64,000 bases of DNA from Plectrocnemia conspersa (taxonomy: Eukaryota; Arthropoda; Insecta; Trichoptera; Polycentropodidae): NCBI GenBank assembly GCA_009617715.1, contig VTFK01000269.1, positions 1,178,001 to 1,242,000 of the forward strand. Reading direction: 5' to 3'. Under the pieces are notes generated by a model, which did no database searches, was not told the DNA's origin, and was given only the letters and a program-made list of their open reading frames with translations. The stretch's first letter is position 1; each line of letters starts with the position of its first letter. The position numbers and the translations under genes are program-made. Positions 51,991 to 64,000 of this stretch are shown here, in pieces.

Positions 51991-52347
51991 TGTGGGGGTT
52001 GTGTCGTCTGGTGCTGGAGTTCGTGCTCACGTCGAGTTGTCACCAGTTTGGGGGTCGTCGTGATGGAGCTCGGTGTCGCAGTGGCGTAGCCCTACGGGTG
52101 CGTGACGGCGCCGGGTGCTTCCTGGGCCGCGTGGTCGGCGGCGGCGACTGTCAGCGGCGACGGTGGCTGACGATGGCGGCACATGGTCGGGGCTGCGGCA
52201 AGTAGTCGGCGGAAGCGGCGAGGGCGTGAGCGGAGCCAGTAGTCGAGTCTCGTAATGTAATCGGGCGACTGTCTCTGTGGAGCTTCTGTCCCGTCTATTT
52301 ATATACCGAACGGGAATATTAATAATTTATTGTTACCTGTCGCCACA
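51991..52347 (-). repeat. LTR, 5' copy in element orientation
   Basis: Same length as its partner, with 4 substitutions and no gaps. Its outer end (52,347) is followed by the gtct target duplication. Confidence 0.9.
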
Positions 52348-52351
52348 GTCT

Positions 52352-53813
52352 TTTATTTTATTTACTTATGTTATACCAAAAAGCAATATGACTGATCTAC
52401 CATTAGGTTATCAATATAAAATTATTATATTAAAAAGTTTTATAATATTGAAATATTTTCTTTTAACAATTCTTTGAAAAAGAAAATCGGGTATTTGTAC
52501 ACAATTTTAATACTGTGTATGTAATGTAAAGTATGTGTACCCACCCTTTTAATACGCCATATTTTCTTTTCCCGAAAATTCGCCGTTCTTATATTTTCAG
52601 AGATGGAAAATAACCTCATCTCGAATTAACCCGTGGTATTTCAATTTTACTTTTCGCCACGTGTGGGCTGCGACTTGGTTGAGCGGAAATCTTCGTCAAA
52701 CAATAATTCCATGTTCTTATCGTTTTTTTATAGTCATTATAACGACTTGTCACATTGTCATAAAAATATTTAATTAATAATTATTACACCGAGGCACAAA
52801 GAAATAATTACAGTTGTTCGACAAGTTTCGATTTTGAAACTTAGTAGTTAAGCGAAGCACAAAGAAGCACTTTCTGTTTGTGTTGTAAATTAACGCAAAT
52901 AAATCAAAGTATAGCAGCGGGTCTCAATATTGGGCTCGTGTAACATCTTCGGCCAATTAGTGTGCGAGTTTGTTTTAATGATTTAACAAAACATGTTTTC
53001 GTAAACAAAAAATGATTAATTAAGTTTAAGTAACAACTACACGTTAAGGGTTAATTTAGAATAACAAGATATTGATTCATGTATTTATAATATTTATTAT
53101 ATGTATAATAAATACATAGACTTATGTAGATGTTGTAGGCTTGGTTCAAATTAAAAAAAACAATTTTCGTAAAATATAAGTTTGTTTGTTTATTAAACAA
53201 TTTTTGCTTTAAATATATAATACGTTTTGATACAATTCAGTAACTCTCTGGCAAAACTGAATAAAAAATTAACATATAATCTAATTATTGTTTTTGGTTT
53301 GCATAAACCATTAACGATTCACGATATAGCAATGTTTTTTATTTGTTAAATCATTTTTAAATGTCTCCACTTTTTGAAGATTTTTTAATTGCTTTCGACG
53401 TAAGGCGAAAATTCATTAAAAACATAGTTGCTTAACACTTAACGGCTTTAATTCAAAACTTTAATCACTGTAACACCAATAATGAAAATCTTCATAAAGG
53501 CAATATATGGATTAATAACCTCTTTATGGAAGATATAAATTCATGAGCACTTTTTTTAATATTATTTTAAAGGCGTGAGGGATCCTATTCTTGAAAGTCG
53601 CGTTAAGATCTGTGCCTAAAAATAATCATTCTTTATTATGGATAAACTAGATAATAGTGCGATCACACAAAGACCCTAGTTACGATTAAAGGGTTTCCTA
53701 TAAATAATACGCAAAGATTCTCCGGTGCATTGAATGAATATTTATATGTTACGAAACGGTCACGGGAAAAAATATATCACCGAAAAACAAAAAGCAGCGT
53801 AAGGTTACAACAT
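52352..53813. other. Gene-free AT-rich stretch
   Basis: No exon, repeat or RNA gene was recognised. Confidence 0.4.
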
Positions 53814-54018
53814 TCCGTTGTACAATTCGACCTCGGAGATGTCCATCAAGCAAATGTCACTTTCTAAAGGCGTATACATATTTCATTGTTCTAAAAAGCG
53901 AGTGCAACGATTGTTTGAACGATCGCTGCATGATTGTGATTGGTCAGCAAGTTTTGCAGCTAAATACATAAGGCTGGCCTCTAATGAGGACCAGTTAGAC
54001 ACCGGCAGACACTCGAAG
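53814..54018 (+). repeat. Second main copy of the dispersed repeat seen at 5.1 kb
   Basis: Shares with 5,118-5,300 the blocks ccgttg-acaatt, aaatgtcactttcta and ggctgg-ctctaatg in the same order. The long overlapping open frames at 53,818-54,353 on both strands lie in and just after this repeat and are not convincing genes. Confidence 0.6.
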
Positions 54019-54569
54019 TACCTAGCAGATGCCCGCGCGCCCGCGGAAACATACGAGCGGGACTCCACTATACAAGCACCGCAGCAAAGAGGGATCAACC
54101 TCCGCAATAATGTCGATGCCACAGCAACCAGAACTTTAAGGATCTTCCACGGACAGCATCCCTGTGCCAGCTTCTCCACCACCGCTCGGAGAATAACGAT
54201 ATCGCCTGTCATAGTCTGCCGCAATATGTAATATATTCTAATATCATTCTCATTAGTTTCCACTTGAATCTTACTGGCTGCGAAGTCGCACCCCAAAGGG
54301 TTAGAATCCCGAAAAAGTAATATCTTTACCAATAATTCGTGCTTGTAACACACTCTTTAAATCAACTTTGTACATTTCCTATAAAAAGTTATTTATTTTC
54401 TTTGTCAATCTCTCTTTTTTTGCAATTATGGGACAGTTTATGTCCCATACACTTATCGGAATTCTGATTGTATTAAGCCAAGCAATTTATGTTTATTTTT
54501 TTTTAACTACCATAACTTCTTTAAATATTTTTCACTGTTGTCTCATTTCATTGCATTTCTTGGTCCAAA

Positions 54570-54720
54570 CTACCTACAGCTCATACGTAGTCACTTCGAA
54601 GTACTTATAACGAAGTAGCGTCGAGGCGTAGTGGAGTCGAGTGTGACTAGTCCAGTTTTGTGTCCCTTTATATACTGTCGTGCGAGTAAGCCGTATCCCC
54701 ACCCCGTACGTTGGAGGGGA
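54570..54720 (-). repeat. Possible degraded LTR-like segment
   Basis: On the minus strand it contains gtatataaagggac followed by gactcgactcc, which recalls the TATA-to-U5 layout of the complete LTR element at 51-52 kb. No partner LTR or target duplication was seen. Confidence 0.25.
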
Positions 54721-57420
54721 TTTTAAGTATGCAGGCATCATTCACAGGACTTCAGATGCGCGTGTGTTATATATATGAGTCGCTACAAGACTTTTAAAAA
54801 TTTTGGTTTAATATTGATGTGTTAAAAACTGTTGCATTCTTAGGATTTTTTATTATCATTACTATGCAGAAACATATGTATGAGCAGATTATTATAATTA
54901 TCATATTTAATAATATATAAAATCAGACATTATATGAAAATAAAAAGCTTTCAACAGCGGCACTTTTGTATTTTTTAACAGCAATATATAAAATTTTAAG
55001 ATTTTTATAATACTACATATATTGATATACAGTTGTGACATAATTATTACATTGGTAACGTTAAAAGGTTTTGGATTTTTGTCTTTGAAGGAGACAATAA
55101 AGTCCTATTCCCAATATATTTCCTTTTATAATGTAACTTGAAACGCTTTATTTATAAACATAATATATTTAGATATTATTCATCATGCTTCTTTATTATT
55201 TATTATATTATACATATAATTCTATATATTTAGTAATAAGAAACCCATTACATACCTGAATTTTTAATAATAATTTGATGTATGAAATAATATTATTTCA
55301 TTGATTTTATTTAATTTAAATGTATTATATATGTTGTATTGCTTACTACTGTTCTAAATAATGATGTAGTGCTATAAAACCAAACCATTGCGGTAGTTTA
55401 TTGTTATGTAAGGCGACCGTTTGAAAATGACATAACAATGTTTCACGGAATCCATTTACAATTGATTTTTTAAGAAAAGCATGCTTAAGATTTTTTGAAG
55501 ACATATAGAAAGTGTTGGCATTATTAAAAAATGGCTAGTCTCACGTTTTTGAGAGGTTTACCGATTAACTCCCTTCCTCTACTGAGCACCTGAGATATCG
55601 ACGGCTTCGAGCCATGGCTGACAGTAGATCTTGAGTCAATGAGACCAGCGTACTTAATTCTTTTGGCCTGACGCCGTTTTTGCCAATGACTTAACTAGTC
55701 CCGATTGAAGATCTTTTGTCAAGTCGTTGTCCTTGGCCGGCCACCCCGACATTTAAAAATTCGACCAGCAGATAGGCCACATTATTTATACTGTACATAA
55801 AAAATATCACACTACCATTCTAAATTTCAAATAATTTTCTTCCTTGGGTGAAAGTTGTCCTGTTTTTCTCGATTTAGTGTAATTTCTGTTATGAATTATA
55901 TGTAAGAATATATTTAACACGTGACTCATTTTTTATGTATTTCATATTTTTGGCACTGTAACAAATTGAACTAATCAGGTGGTGAAACACCACAACTTAA
56001 CTAACATTTGAATTCTATTTATTTTGTATATTTATTTTATGAAGGTCTCTGGCTTTTTGCTTATAGAGTTATTTCCATTCAATTAAACCACTACAATTAT
56101 AATAATTTGGATTTGTCATTTATATGTAGATAATTTTATCAGTGTATAGTCATAGTGATAGTGCTCGAAGTAGTTGTTACTGAAATGGTAATTATCTAGT
56201 ATATTATTTAATGAAATCACGCATAGCATTTACAGGAAATTGACGGCAGAGATAATGTTGTCATAAATTAATCAGTAATGTAAATATTTAGATTTTCCTA
56301 TAGATATGATTACGCTAGAAGAATCACACATGTATGTAGTACGTCATAGTACTCCATAGAAACATTAATTAAAAGAATGACGTTATGAAATCTAATTTTA
56401 TCCAGAATAGTCAATTAACCTTTCATTAATGTATTTTCGTTTTCCACAGGATTATTATGACTAAAAATTCTCTGAAATAAAAATATGTACCTATAGAAAA
56501 TCGACCAGTTGAGATGTCTTTATGCTCGTAAATATAATACTTTATCAAATCGAGTACTTCCTGAGTTTGTTTTTCCATGAGCAATGAATACAGCACCGAC
56601 TATGAAAATTGACAGTACAATGTTAAAAGTACATTTCTAATATTGACAAATGCGGATTTAATCATATAAATTCCTATTCCTTTGTGATGTTTTGATATAA
56701 CATTTATATATAATATTTCAGTAAGATAATTTAGAGTGTCAGAATTTAATATTTTTTTGTGATTTGTTTAAGAATTTTACATTTAACAATGTCTAAAAAT
56801 AAATCAACACAGGACTTATTGACTCGATGGCCAAGATACGTAATAATTCATACCTGCGTCTGTATTATAAGGCATTTTTATTATGGTGTCTTCCAAGTGG
56901 ATTACATCAATTATTATTACACTCAATTCGATTGTGAAAGGAATGAAAATAGGCATTGCAACTTCATGCATTCATTTAATTAATCTAATATTTAGTTGTT
57001 TTTTGCCTCATGAAAATGATGAGTCAAAAATTGTCTTTGTTTTTTATTTTCAGATTATAGTATGATATTTCACTTAGACGTTAGCTGAAGTTTTCTAACA
57101 TTTGCAAAATTATAAGATCAATTTAATTATACCATCTACTAGTACATCCGTGACAAAGCCTTAATCACTCGTAAGTACCTAGAAAAATTACTCTTTATTT
57201 GGAAAGGATGCGCGATTAATAATGCATTTTAGGCCCTGCGCAAAAAAACTATTGTTAATTTTATCTTTTCGGTAATAATCGCAAAAGTAGTCATCTGGAA
57301 GTTTCACGTTTAAAGCATAAATATATTTAGTGAGTATTTCCAAGAAGCGATACAATTGGTTATCAACATTCTCATCTGCGATTCGTCAGAGCTGTCTCAA
57401 ATCAATAATATAAAATATGC
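54721..57420. other. Gene-free AT-rich stretch
   Basis: No exon was recognised. A more balanced patch at 55,540-55,790 (with gcttcgagccatgg) may be an old repeat but matches nothing I can name. Confidence 0.4.
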
Positions 57421-57800
57421 GACACTTGGTCACAGAGAGGCAGACGGATAGAAAGGCAGATGAGCAGACAAACAGAGAAGCAGAAAAGGAGGGGGTGGGG
57501 GCAGATAAAAAAAGACGCTCCAGACACTCAACATAGATGATCCAGACCACAGTAAGAGACACATCAATATATACAACACAGAGTCATAGCAAGAGGCACA
57601 CCAGTGAACAGTCCAACATCATCACAATATCACAACACGACAGATTAAACCCGACAATAATTTAACTCGTCACTCCAGCGAAGACTCTCCGACTTTTGAG
57701 ACTTGCAAGTTCGACTCCACGACTTGATAGCATCAATTTCTATATATATGCGGTATTTTATATATGCTTAATAAAAAAATACTGTTACCAGTTTTTTTGC
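57421..57800 (+). repeat. Strand-skewed segment, possibly a solo LTR
   Basis: About 300 bp that is strikingly poor in T and rich in A, G and C on the plus strand (gaggcagac and cagac words, a gggggtggggg tract), followed by tctatatatatgcgg (TATA-like) and AATAAA at about 57,770. The order fits an LTR's U3-R, but no terminal repeat or target duplication was identified. Confidence 0.3.
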
Positions 57801-60800
57801 CGTCTATTTTGGTTGCAAGGTCACACTCCTTCTCTTATTATTATATCTCATTATTTTTTGTTTTTATCTAATAAGACCGTTTTAGTACTGTAGGTGTATT
57901 GCGTGGTTTTGCTACATGTTCGGAGAAAAGGTTTTAGTTTGATTTTATTTGTATTTTTGTAAAACAACCGGTTATTTAAAAAAAAAACATTTTATCGTTA
58001 TTTAAATCGTCCCAGTTTACAATAAATTTCGTTTCAAAAGGTGTAATTGTGCCAGAAATAAAATTTTTGCGCCATATCCTCAAAATTTCTCTTGACGGTC
58101 TGTTCAAATGCCGTTATTTTTATGCACGTGCGAAGGAACATAAAATTAATTGCCGCATTTATTTATTTACAATTTATTTATAATGCGACGATTCAGAATT
58201 TTTGCATATTTGCAGTGCTTTTTTTTTAAAAAAGGGTGCCGGAACTCACGTTTTGACCAAGTTTTTTAATAAAGAAAATAATATTCAAATATCATATTTT
58301 CAATATAAAGTAAACAAAATTTATCGTATTTTTTTATTTCAGACATGTGAATCTACAGTTAAATAAACAAATATAAATATACAACTAAAGACTATATGTA
58401 AAATAAAAGTGTAAAACATCTTATATTTGAGTAAAATTTTATAGTGATTTCCAAAATTTTGCCAAATTCTCGTCAGATAAATCGTCTTGATTCATTCTCT
58501 TAGTGTTAGTGTCTATAACCGAGTGTCGTCATCTGAGATCAACGTATTTTGAAGGATTGAAAAGTGTCAAAGGTGATCCAACGAGTTTAATGAAAAAGTG
58601 CCGGAACTGTTTTGGTCGTCATAGAAGCTCTTATTAAGGTAATAATTAGCTTATTGATTTTCTATACTGTAACATTACCAATAGTTTACCATAAAAAAAC
58701 ATTTTTAACTTTATGGTTTCATGTTTTATATTATTAGATTTTCACTGTTTAAATATTATTATTATTTAAATATATGCAATCACTTACAATTTTTTTGTCG
58801 GAATATTCTTACCCACATAATTAATATGAGAACTTTATTTCCCCCTTGCTATTCTAATTGACTTGATTGCGTTTTTTGTTTATATTAATATTTAACTATC
58901 GATTATAAAACGTAACGTATGTTGCATATTTTTTATTTCTTTTTCCAGTAATGTAATAAATTCGTATTCCCTTGATATTTAAAAAAAACAGAATTTTGTT
59001 TATGTAAAAGAAACATGATATTCACGTACAGACTAGCGAATATCTGTTCTGTGTTTGCACGTAATGCGTTTTCTCTTGTGTTTTTGCGGCGCTTCTGTAA
59101 TATAATCTGCTCAATCCTCCCCTGTAAAAAGGGTCGCTAAGGGTCGACAGTTTCTAGAATTATACATACATATATCATTACATTTTATTTTCTTTTAAAT
59201 TCCAATCTTGTGTTATGTGACCAATTCGCATTTTACAAAATTGAGGAATATAAAACTTTTATAAATTATTTATACACGAAATATGATTTTTTTTATTATT
59301 GATTATTTTAATCTTTTCAAATTTTAAGGAATAAGACATGCAAAGTTTTAAATTTATATATGCATTGTTTAGTCAGTTTAATGTAAAAAAACACCGATGT
59401 TCAGGACATTGGTAGTTCTTCATACAAAATGTTTGGACATTGTTTGTTTTTCCAGAAATAGTTATATTTTTGCCTTAGATTTATGATTTTTTACTGAATG
59501 TCCAGCACTATCCATTTTGATAAAAAAACATGTTAAAAAAAAAGAGTGTTCATATAGAATACTATAATATCAATAAAAAGTGGCGAGTCTTAAGTAAAAT
59601 AATAAAAAAATATTAGAAAAACATTATACTAATAAAAATAGTAGAGATTCAAATATTTTAGTCTCTTATATAAAATTAAAATCTTAATCTTAATAACGTA
59701 AAGTCTAGCAATTCAATCAAGCAAAATCGAAGTAAAAATACGTCTGTTTTGATTCGAAGAATATGGCAAATTAAAGGATGGAAAAAATCTCTGTGTTCGA
59801 AAAAAAAATAACAACTGGTCTTCAGTTTCCGTTATTCTCACAAATAGGACTTTTCACTGGGAAGGACTATGAGCGCAGTTCACATTGAATGGCTAACAGC
59901 TAACATCGCTTACGCATAGAAGGTTATCTTCCTAAATGTTATGTATTCGATTGTAAATCTATACTATAACTTGTTTTCAAAGTTGTAATCGTCAAAAATA
60001 ATTTTAAAACATTAATATAAATTCAATTTTTAACAGAAATTACATGAATTTTCTGATTTCAAAGAACTGGATTCCAGAAACTATTGATTTTTAACATCAG
60101 AAACCCATGGAAAGCTTAGAACGACACCACTGATATGTTTCACAATGCGTTTGTTGAATGCAGAATTTCATTCAGTTCATTCACTTTTTAAAGTATAAAA
60201 TTATTGATTTTCGTTTTCTTTGCGAGATAATAATTATAAAAAAATGTTTTCAATCTTATTTTATCGGCTTCTTTGTGTGAAGCGATTTTTGTGAGTAAAA
60301 TTTTTTTTTCGAAGTGAGCTCAATTGTAGCTTTCTATTTTCCCCAGAATAGAAGATTTCATTGGTGGCCCATTCCTTGGAAATTTTCATTTCTATCGTCG
60401 TTTCAGTTCCAAGAGTTCCAACGTTTCTGCAAGGTGTGCAACCAAGTTTTATTTTGTATGTGTTCAACCATTACTTTGATCTAATGGCAATAATAGCAAT
60501 CTGGCCAATCATTTGAACCAATATTTCCATATTTTCTGTTATTATTTTGGACTTTTTATTAGTGTGACCTGCGGTTGAAAAGTAGCTGGATTTTTTCATT
60601 TTTAAGCTTGGGGTAAACTCTCACACTAAAAAATATTCAAATGTAGAATAATGAAGTAAAAATAAATTAATAAAATGTTCCGCGCATTGTCGTTAATTCA
60701 ATCACAAACGTCAGTCCACTTCTCATTAGTCAAAAGTCAAAACATATCGAATCCATTCACGTTTTATCTGTTTCATAAAAACACCAAAATTTATTATTTA

Positions 60801-61129
60801 TGTGAATAATATATATTAATATATGTATATGGATTGTAATTAAGTACGCGCGAACTTTTTTTGTCTAATTGCTTTTGAAACATTTAAAATATTGTAAAAA
60901 AGGTGCCAGAACGCCGTTCCACCGCGTTACATGACAGAAAAAGCTTTGCATATTTGATATTGATTCTAGATTTAAAATTAATATGTTGAAAAAGTCGCGG
61001 AGAAAGAAAGTCATAATTCCCAAGAAAAAATAAGGTGTTTTACCTCATTCGTGAAGATACGCAGAAAGCTTAGAGGTACTTATTACGCGGAAAACTTTAT
61101 GTCGGACAAAAGTTTTTGGTGAATACCGA
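57801..61129. other. Gene-free AT-rich stretch with hAT-like words
   Basis: At about 58,214 cagtgcttttttt is followed by ggtgccggaactc; gtgccggaac recurs near 58,601 and a related ggtgccagaacgccgttcc near 60,902. These resemble terminal and subterminal words of a hAT family. No transposase frame is present. Confidence 0.35.
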
Positions 61130-61640
61130 GAAAGAGTCGCCCCCGCTCCTTGGCCAGCCCTGGTGTGACACACGAATCGAACCGATCGGCCGCGGTTACA
61201 TAAACCGCCGGCGACGTCGCGAGTACGAAAATACATAAATTGCGCGGAGGAAAGTCGTCAATGAATTCTCTTCTCTCTCTCCCCTCTTTTCTTTTGCGCC
61301 GTCCTCTTCTTCCACTGCTTTACATCGAGTCACAACAGTATAATAAAGTGCCATTATCCGAGTGAATTTCTATTTTTAGCCGGAAACTTTTTATTCGTCG
61401 CACGCTTGCGGAAACTCAAGTCGGCCGAGGCGTGGGAGTGCGAACGTCACGTCCGTAATATTGTTATACCGATTATGGCAACATCGACGCCATTGTTGCA
61501 GGAATCACGTAGGTCATGTGACAGAGCCCGGGATGATCCCATGGGATAGGCGGATGCAAGGGTTGCGGCCGGAACGCTCGTGTACATCGGCAATCCGGAA
61601 CGCCCACTGTGAATATTGATTGAAAGTGCCATAGGTTGAG
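61130..61640. promoter_or_regulatory. Two adjacent CpG-rich patches
   Basis: Segments at 61,130-61,260 and 61,390-61,640 are GC- and CpG-rich within AT-rich DNA. The second includes ggtcatgtgac (an E-box with a nuclear-receptor-like half site) and gggatgatcccatgggat. Short frames on both strands have no recognised homology. This could be a promoter, enhancer or non-coding first exon. Confidence 0.35.
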
Positions 61641-64000
61641 TTTACCGTTCAACCTATCTATATATTATACTTTCATTATTTATTTATTTTAAAATTTTAT
61701 CTTAATCCTAGCTATTCATTTATTGCTTATCTTGGAACTGGCCGTAATAATTAGATAGTTCTAAATCAGAAATTCTCAGGTTATTCCTAAAATAAATCTA
61801 AAAAAATCTTATATGACAATATATTTCAAAACATGTCATTTCAGTGTAATCATATCGGAATATATTTTCCCCAGTATATATATATATATATATATTTTAC
61901 TAGTGAAAATATAATTGATCTTGCAGGTGCTAGTAAAATTATATGATTTCAACTTTTCCATAAGGAGTAATATATACATATTCATACTTATCATTATTTA
62001 TTTACATGCGATGTATAAATGTTACAGTGAATGTGTATTTTTCAGTACAGTTATATTTTCACTAGTGAAGTCCAAATACATTTTCATCAGTATGTCTACT
62101 AGCGTAATACAATTATATGCTACTATAAAATGTCTATAAAACCCAATTTCCTGTTCTAACCTAAATCTAACATAATGAAAGCTCTAAAACCAATTATAGT
62201 TTTTGAACTTCATTACGTCAATTCCAAAATACAAACTAAGCCAACTTATCTCACAGGGAAAAATTAGCGGAAGAAGAAGTACAAACAGACATTGCATCTC
62301 GCATATTACTCCATAGTTTGTCTGTTTTAAAAATATGATATTACTACGGACTTTTGATACGAGTCTTGGTTAAAGTATATTAAAACCGAATTTTGGTCAA
62401 TAGGAAGGATTCGGGATTCATTTTTTTCTTATGAGCATAGAAAATTTACAGAAATTTAAATATTGGAATTGGTATAGAAAAATGCATTTCTTTAAACAAT
62501 GTATGTTTAAAATAATAATAATAAAATGATGATGTAAAACTCCCTTTACTTTTCGATTGGTAAACTAAGCAGTCAATCACATTGCTTGATTGAGCTTCAA
62601 CAGGTCACTCCTTGATTAAGTTTATTCTATTTATCCGCCGTCAAAGGCAACAATAGAGATCATTTATCCTAATAATGAAGAGAACTACAGCAAATCTCAT
62701 AATAATCCAATTCTTCACCAATCCAGCCCTGACCTTTTCACTTTCAGATTGGATTAAAATGCTATCAGTGATGGATTGTGCTCCTTTAGTTACTGTATAA
62801 GATTTACATAATGTTTCTCATCTAAAATTTAATTTAATTACTTGTGTTTTTAAATTAAAAACTTTTTGCTTTTTACTTATGAATGTATACATTACATACT
62901 CTTGTTTTGTGTTTATTTTACTATTATTTAAGTAGTTAAAAAGTAAGTGGTGGACTAAGTGACTATTTAATATTTATTTAGCTAAGACTAAAAAAAAACA
63001 AATTAGAGATGCAATTTTCGGTCACTTGATCGACAATTAATATATATATATATTCATTTATATTAAAAAAAATATAAATAACAACCAGTATTCGAAAACC
63101 AAGGTAAAAACAGTAATTTAAAAATACGTTTGTTCGATAAAAGATAGCTAAAAAATCTTCATATTTTTCTTTGCGTATTATATGATAATGAGGAACTATC
63201 ACATTGTATCCACAATTATAACTTGTGAAAAGGAAATATAGATTGTTTTATTTTCAAATATTTACTGCTTTTGATTAGACTATATTTGTATTATCTTTAA
63301 AGTATTAAACATACATTTAGATTATAAGGGTTTAGTCAATTTCACTGCTACCTGGCAATTATTGTGTTTAATTATATAATTTTATATTTGTTTTCCGGAC
63401 ATAAACGTTCAAAGATCATTGTATTATTGATATTATTTATACAGGTATTCTATATTAACTTCATGTGTAGATTATTATACACCTATGCATATGATGGCGT
63501 TAATTCATTTTCTATAAAGTCTTCGTTATTAATATCGCTTAATTAAAATTGGAAGCTTAAGCATCCGCTTGTGAACGATCTTGTTTCGATAAGGTGCATT
63601 TACGCTTGTGGTTAGTTCATGACAACGTCCGGACGCTGATGAATCGAAACCGGGAAAAAACCGAGACTTTTTTGAAGGTGTACGGTGATAAATTACTCGC
63701 TTGAAATATAACTCTACACTCTTCTCGCTTTATATAAGAATATATTTAAGGTACATCTTTTATTTACTTCTTTAACTGTTTTTGCCACGAGACGTAAAAC
63801 TTTATACCCTTCAAAAAACAGCTTTACATGATTTACGTTGCGTTCGCAAGGTTACACAAAACAATTGTTAAAAATATCTTTGATTATTTATAACCCTTTT
63901 CACGTACATGTAATTGTATAATAATACTCCAATAATGAAGATTTAATTAAAAGCTGCAGAATTAATAAAGAGTTTTAAATAGCTATTTAAAATTCAATCG
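61641..64000. other. Gene-free AT-rich stretch
   Basis: No coding exon was recognised. A (TA)n microsatellite of 20 bp lies at 61,875-61,894. Confidence 0.45.

Larger units (their letters stand above)
50983..52347 (-). mobile_element. Complete miniature LTR retrotransposon (TRIM-like, probably Ty3/gypsy-derived)
   Basis: Two direct 357-bp repeats (50,983-51,339 and 51,991-52,347) differ at only 4 positions, begin TGT and end ACA, and are flanked by the 4-bp target duplication gtct (50,979-50,982 and 52,348-52,351). Orientation is minus. One base inside the right LTR lies a primer-binding-site-like TGGTGACAACCCGACGTG, and inside the left LTR is the purine tract AAGGGGAG; both are correctly placed only on the minus strand. 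The 651-bp interior has no gag, protease or polymerase, only a minisatellite, so it must rely on another element. About 99% LTR identity implies recent insertion. Confidence 0.9.

Noticed and set aside
51325..52205. Long open frames on both strands (up to 180 codons)
   Set aside because: They arise from the 47-bp minisatellite and the LTR; repeats with few stops generate frames without being genes.
53818..54353. 137- and 156-codon frames on opposite strands
   Set aside because: They overlap each other and start within the dispersed repeat; no recognisable domain.
1..64000. CRISPR array, bacterial operon, rRNA or recent bacterial transfer
   Set aside because: No spaced identical repeats of that type, no bacterial-like gene runs and no rRNA sequence were seen; all recognised genes have spliceosomal introns.

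Overview
The window reads as AT-rich nuclear DNA from an arthropod, almost certainly an insect. Its genes are split by GT-AG introns, the intergenic DNA is long and gene-poor, and the mobile-element load is typical of insects (Tc1, mariner, hAT, pogo, LINE and Ty3-like LTR remnants). I cannot fix the order from sequence alone.

Three real protein-coding genes sit in the middle third. On the minus strand, 22,649-28,979, is the mRNA 3'-end processing factor CPSF6 (13 coding exons, 752 aa). Head-to-head with it on the plus strand, 30,713-31,765, is the mitochondrial ATP synthase subunit O/OSCP (4 coding exons, 209 aa). Downstream on the plus strand, 34,029-41,922, is a BTB-BACK-Kelch adaptor of the KLHL1/4/5 type (9 coding exons, 631 aa). 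I assembled all exons by hand; the reading frame closes across every junction and all introns are GT-AG. The genes have unrelated jobs (RNA processing, respiration, ubiquitin-ligase adaptor or cytoskeleton), so they are neighbours rather than a pathway.

Regions: 1-22.6 kb has no recognisable host exon. It holds one complete but dead Tc1 transposon with paired termini and a TA target duplication (10,011-11,497), a 258-bp hAT MITE with an 8-bp duplication (19,078-19,335), a CpG-rich promoter-like island near 15 kb, and several CpG-rich patches resembling regulatory DNA. From 22.6 to 43.3 kb are the three genes, with transposon fossils in their introns and gaps: hAT in CPSF6 intron 1, mariner in the CPSF6/OSCP gap, pogo upstream of the Kelch gene, and a LINE in Kelch intron 1. 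From 43.4 to 64 kb no host gene was seen. This part holds a mariner fossil, a 191-bp-arm fold-back abutting a transposase helix-turn-helix ORF, a 211-bp near-perfect palindrome inside a 546-bp segment bounded by a 16-bp direct repeat, and a complete miniature LTR retrotransposon (50,983-52,347, minus strand) with 357-bp LTRs, a 4-bp target duplication, an internal 47-bp minisatellite and repeated copies of its primer-binding-site junction.

The most novel-looking material is in 45-52.4 kb (fold-back, palindrome, miniature LTR element). I see no CRISPR, operon or other clearly new functional system.
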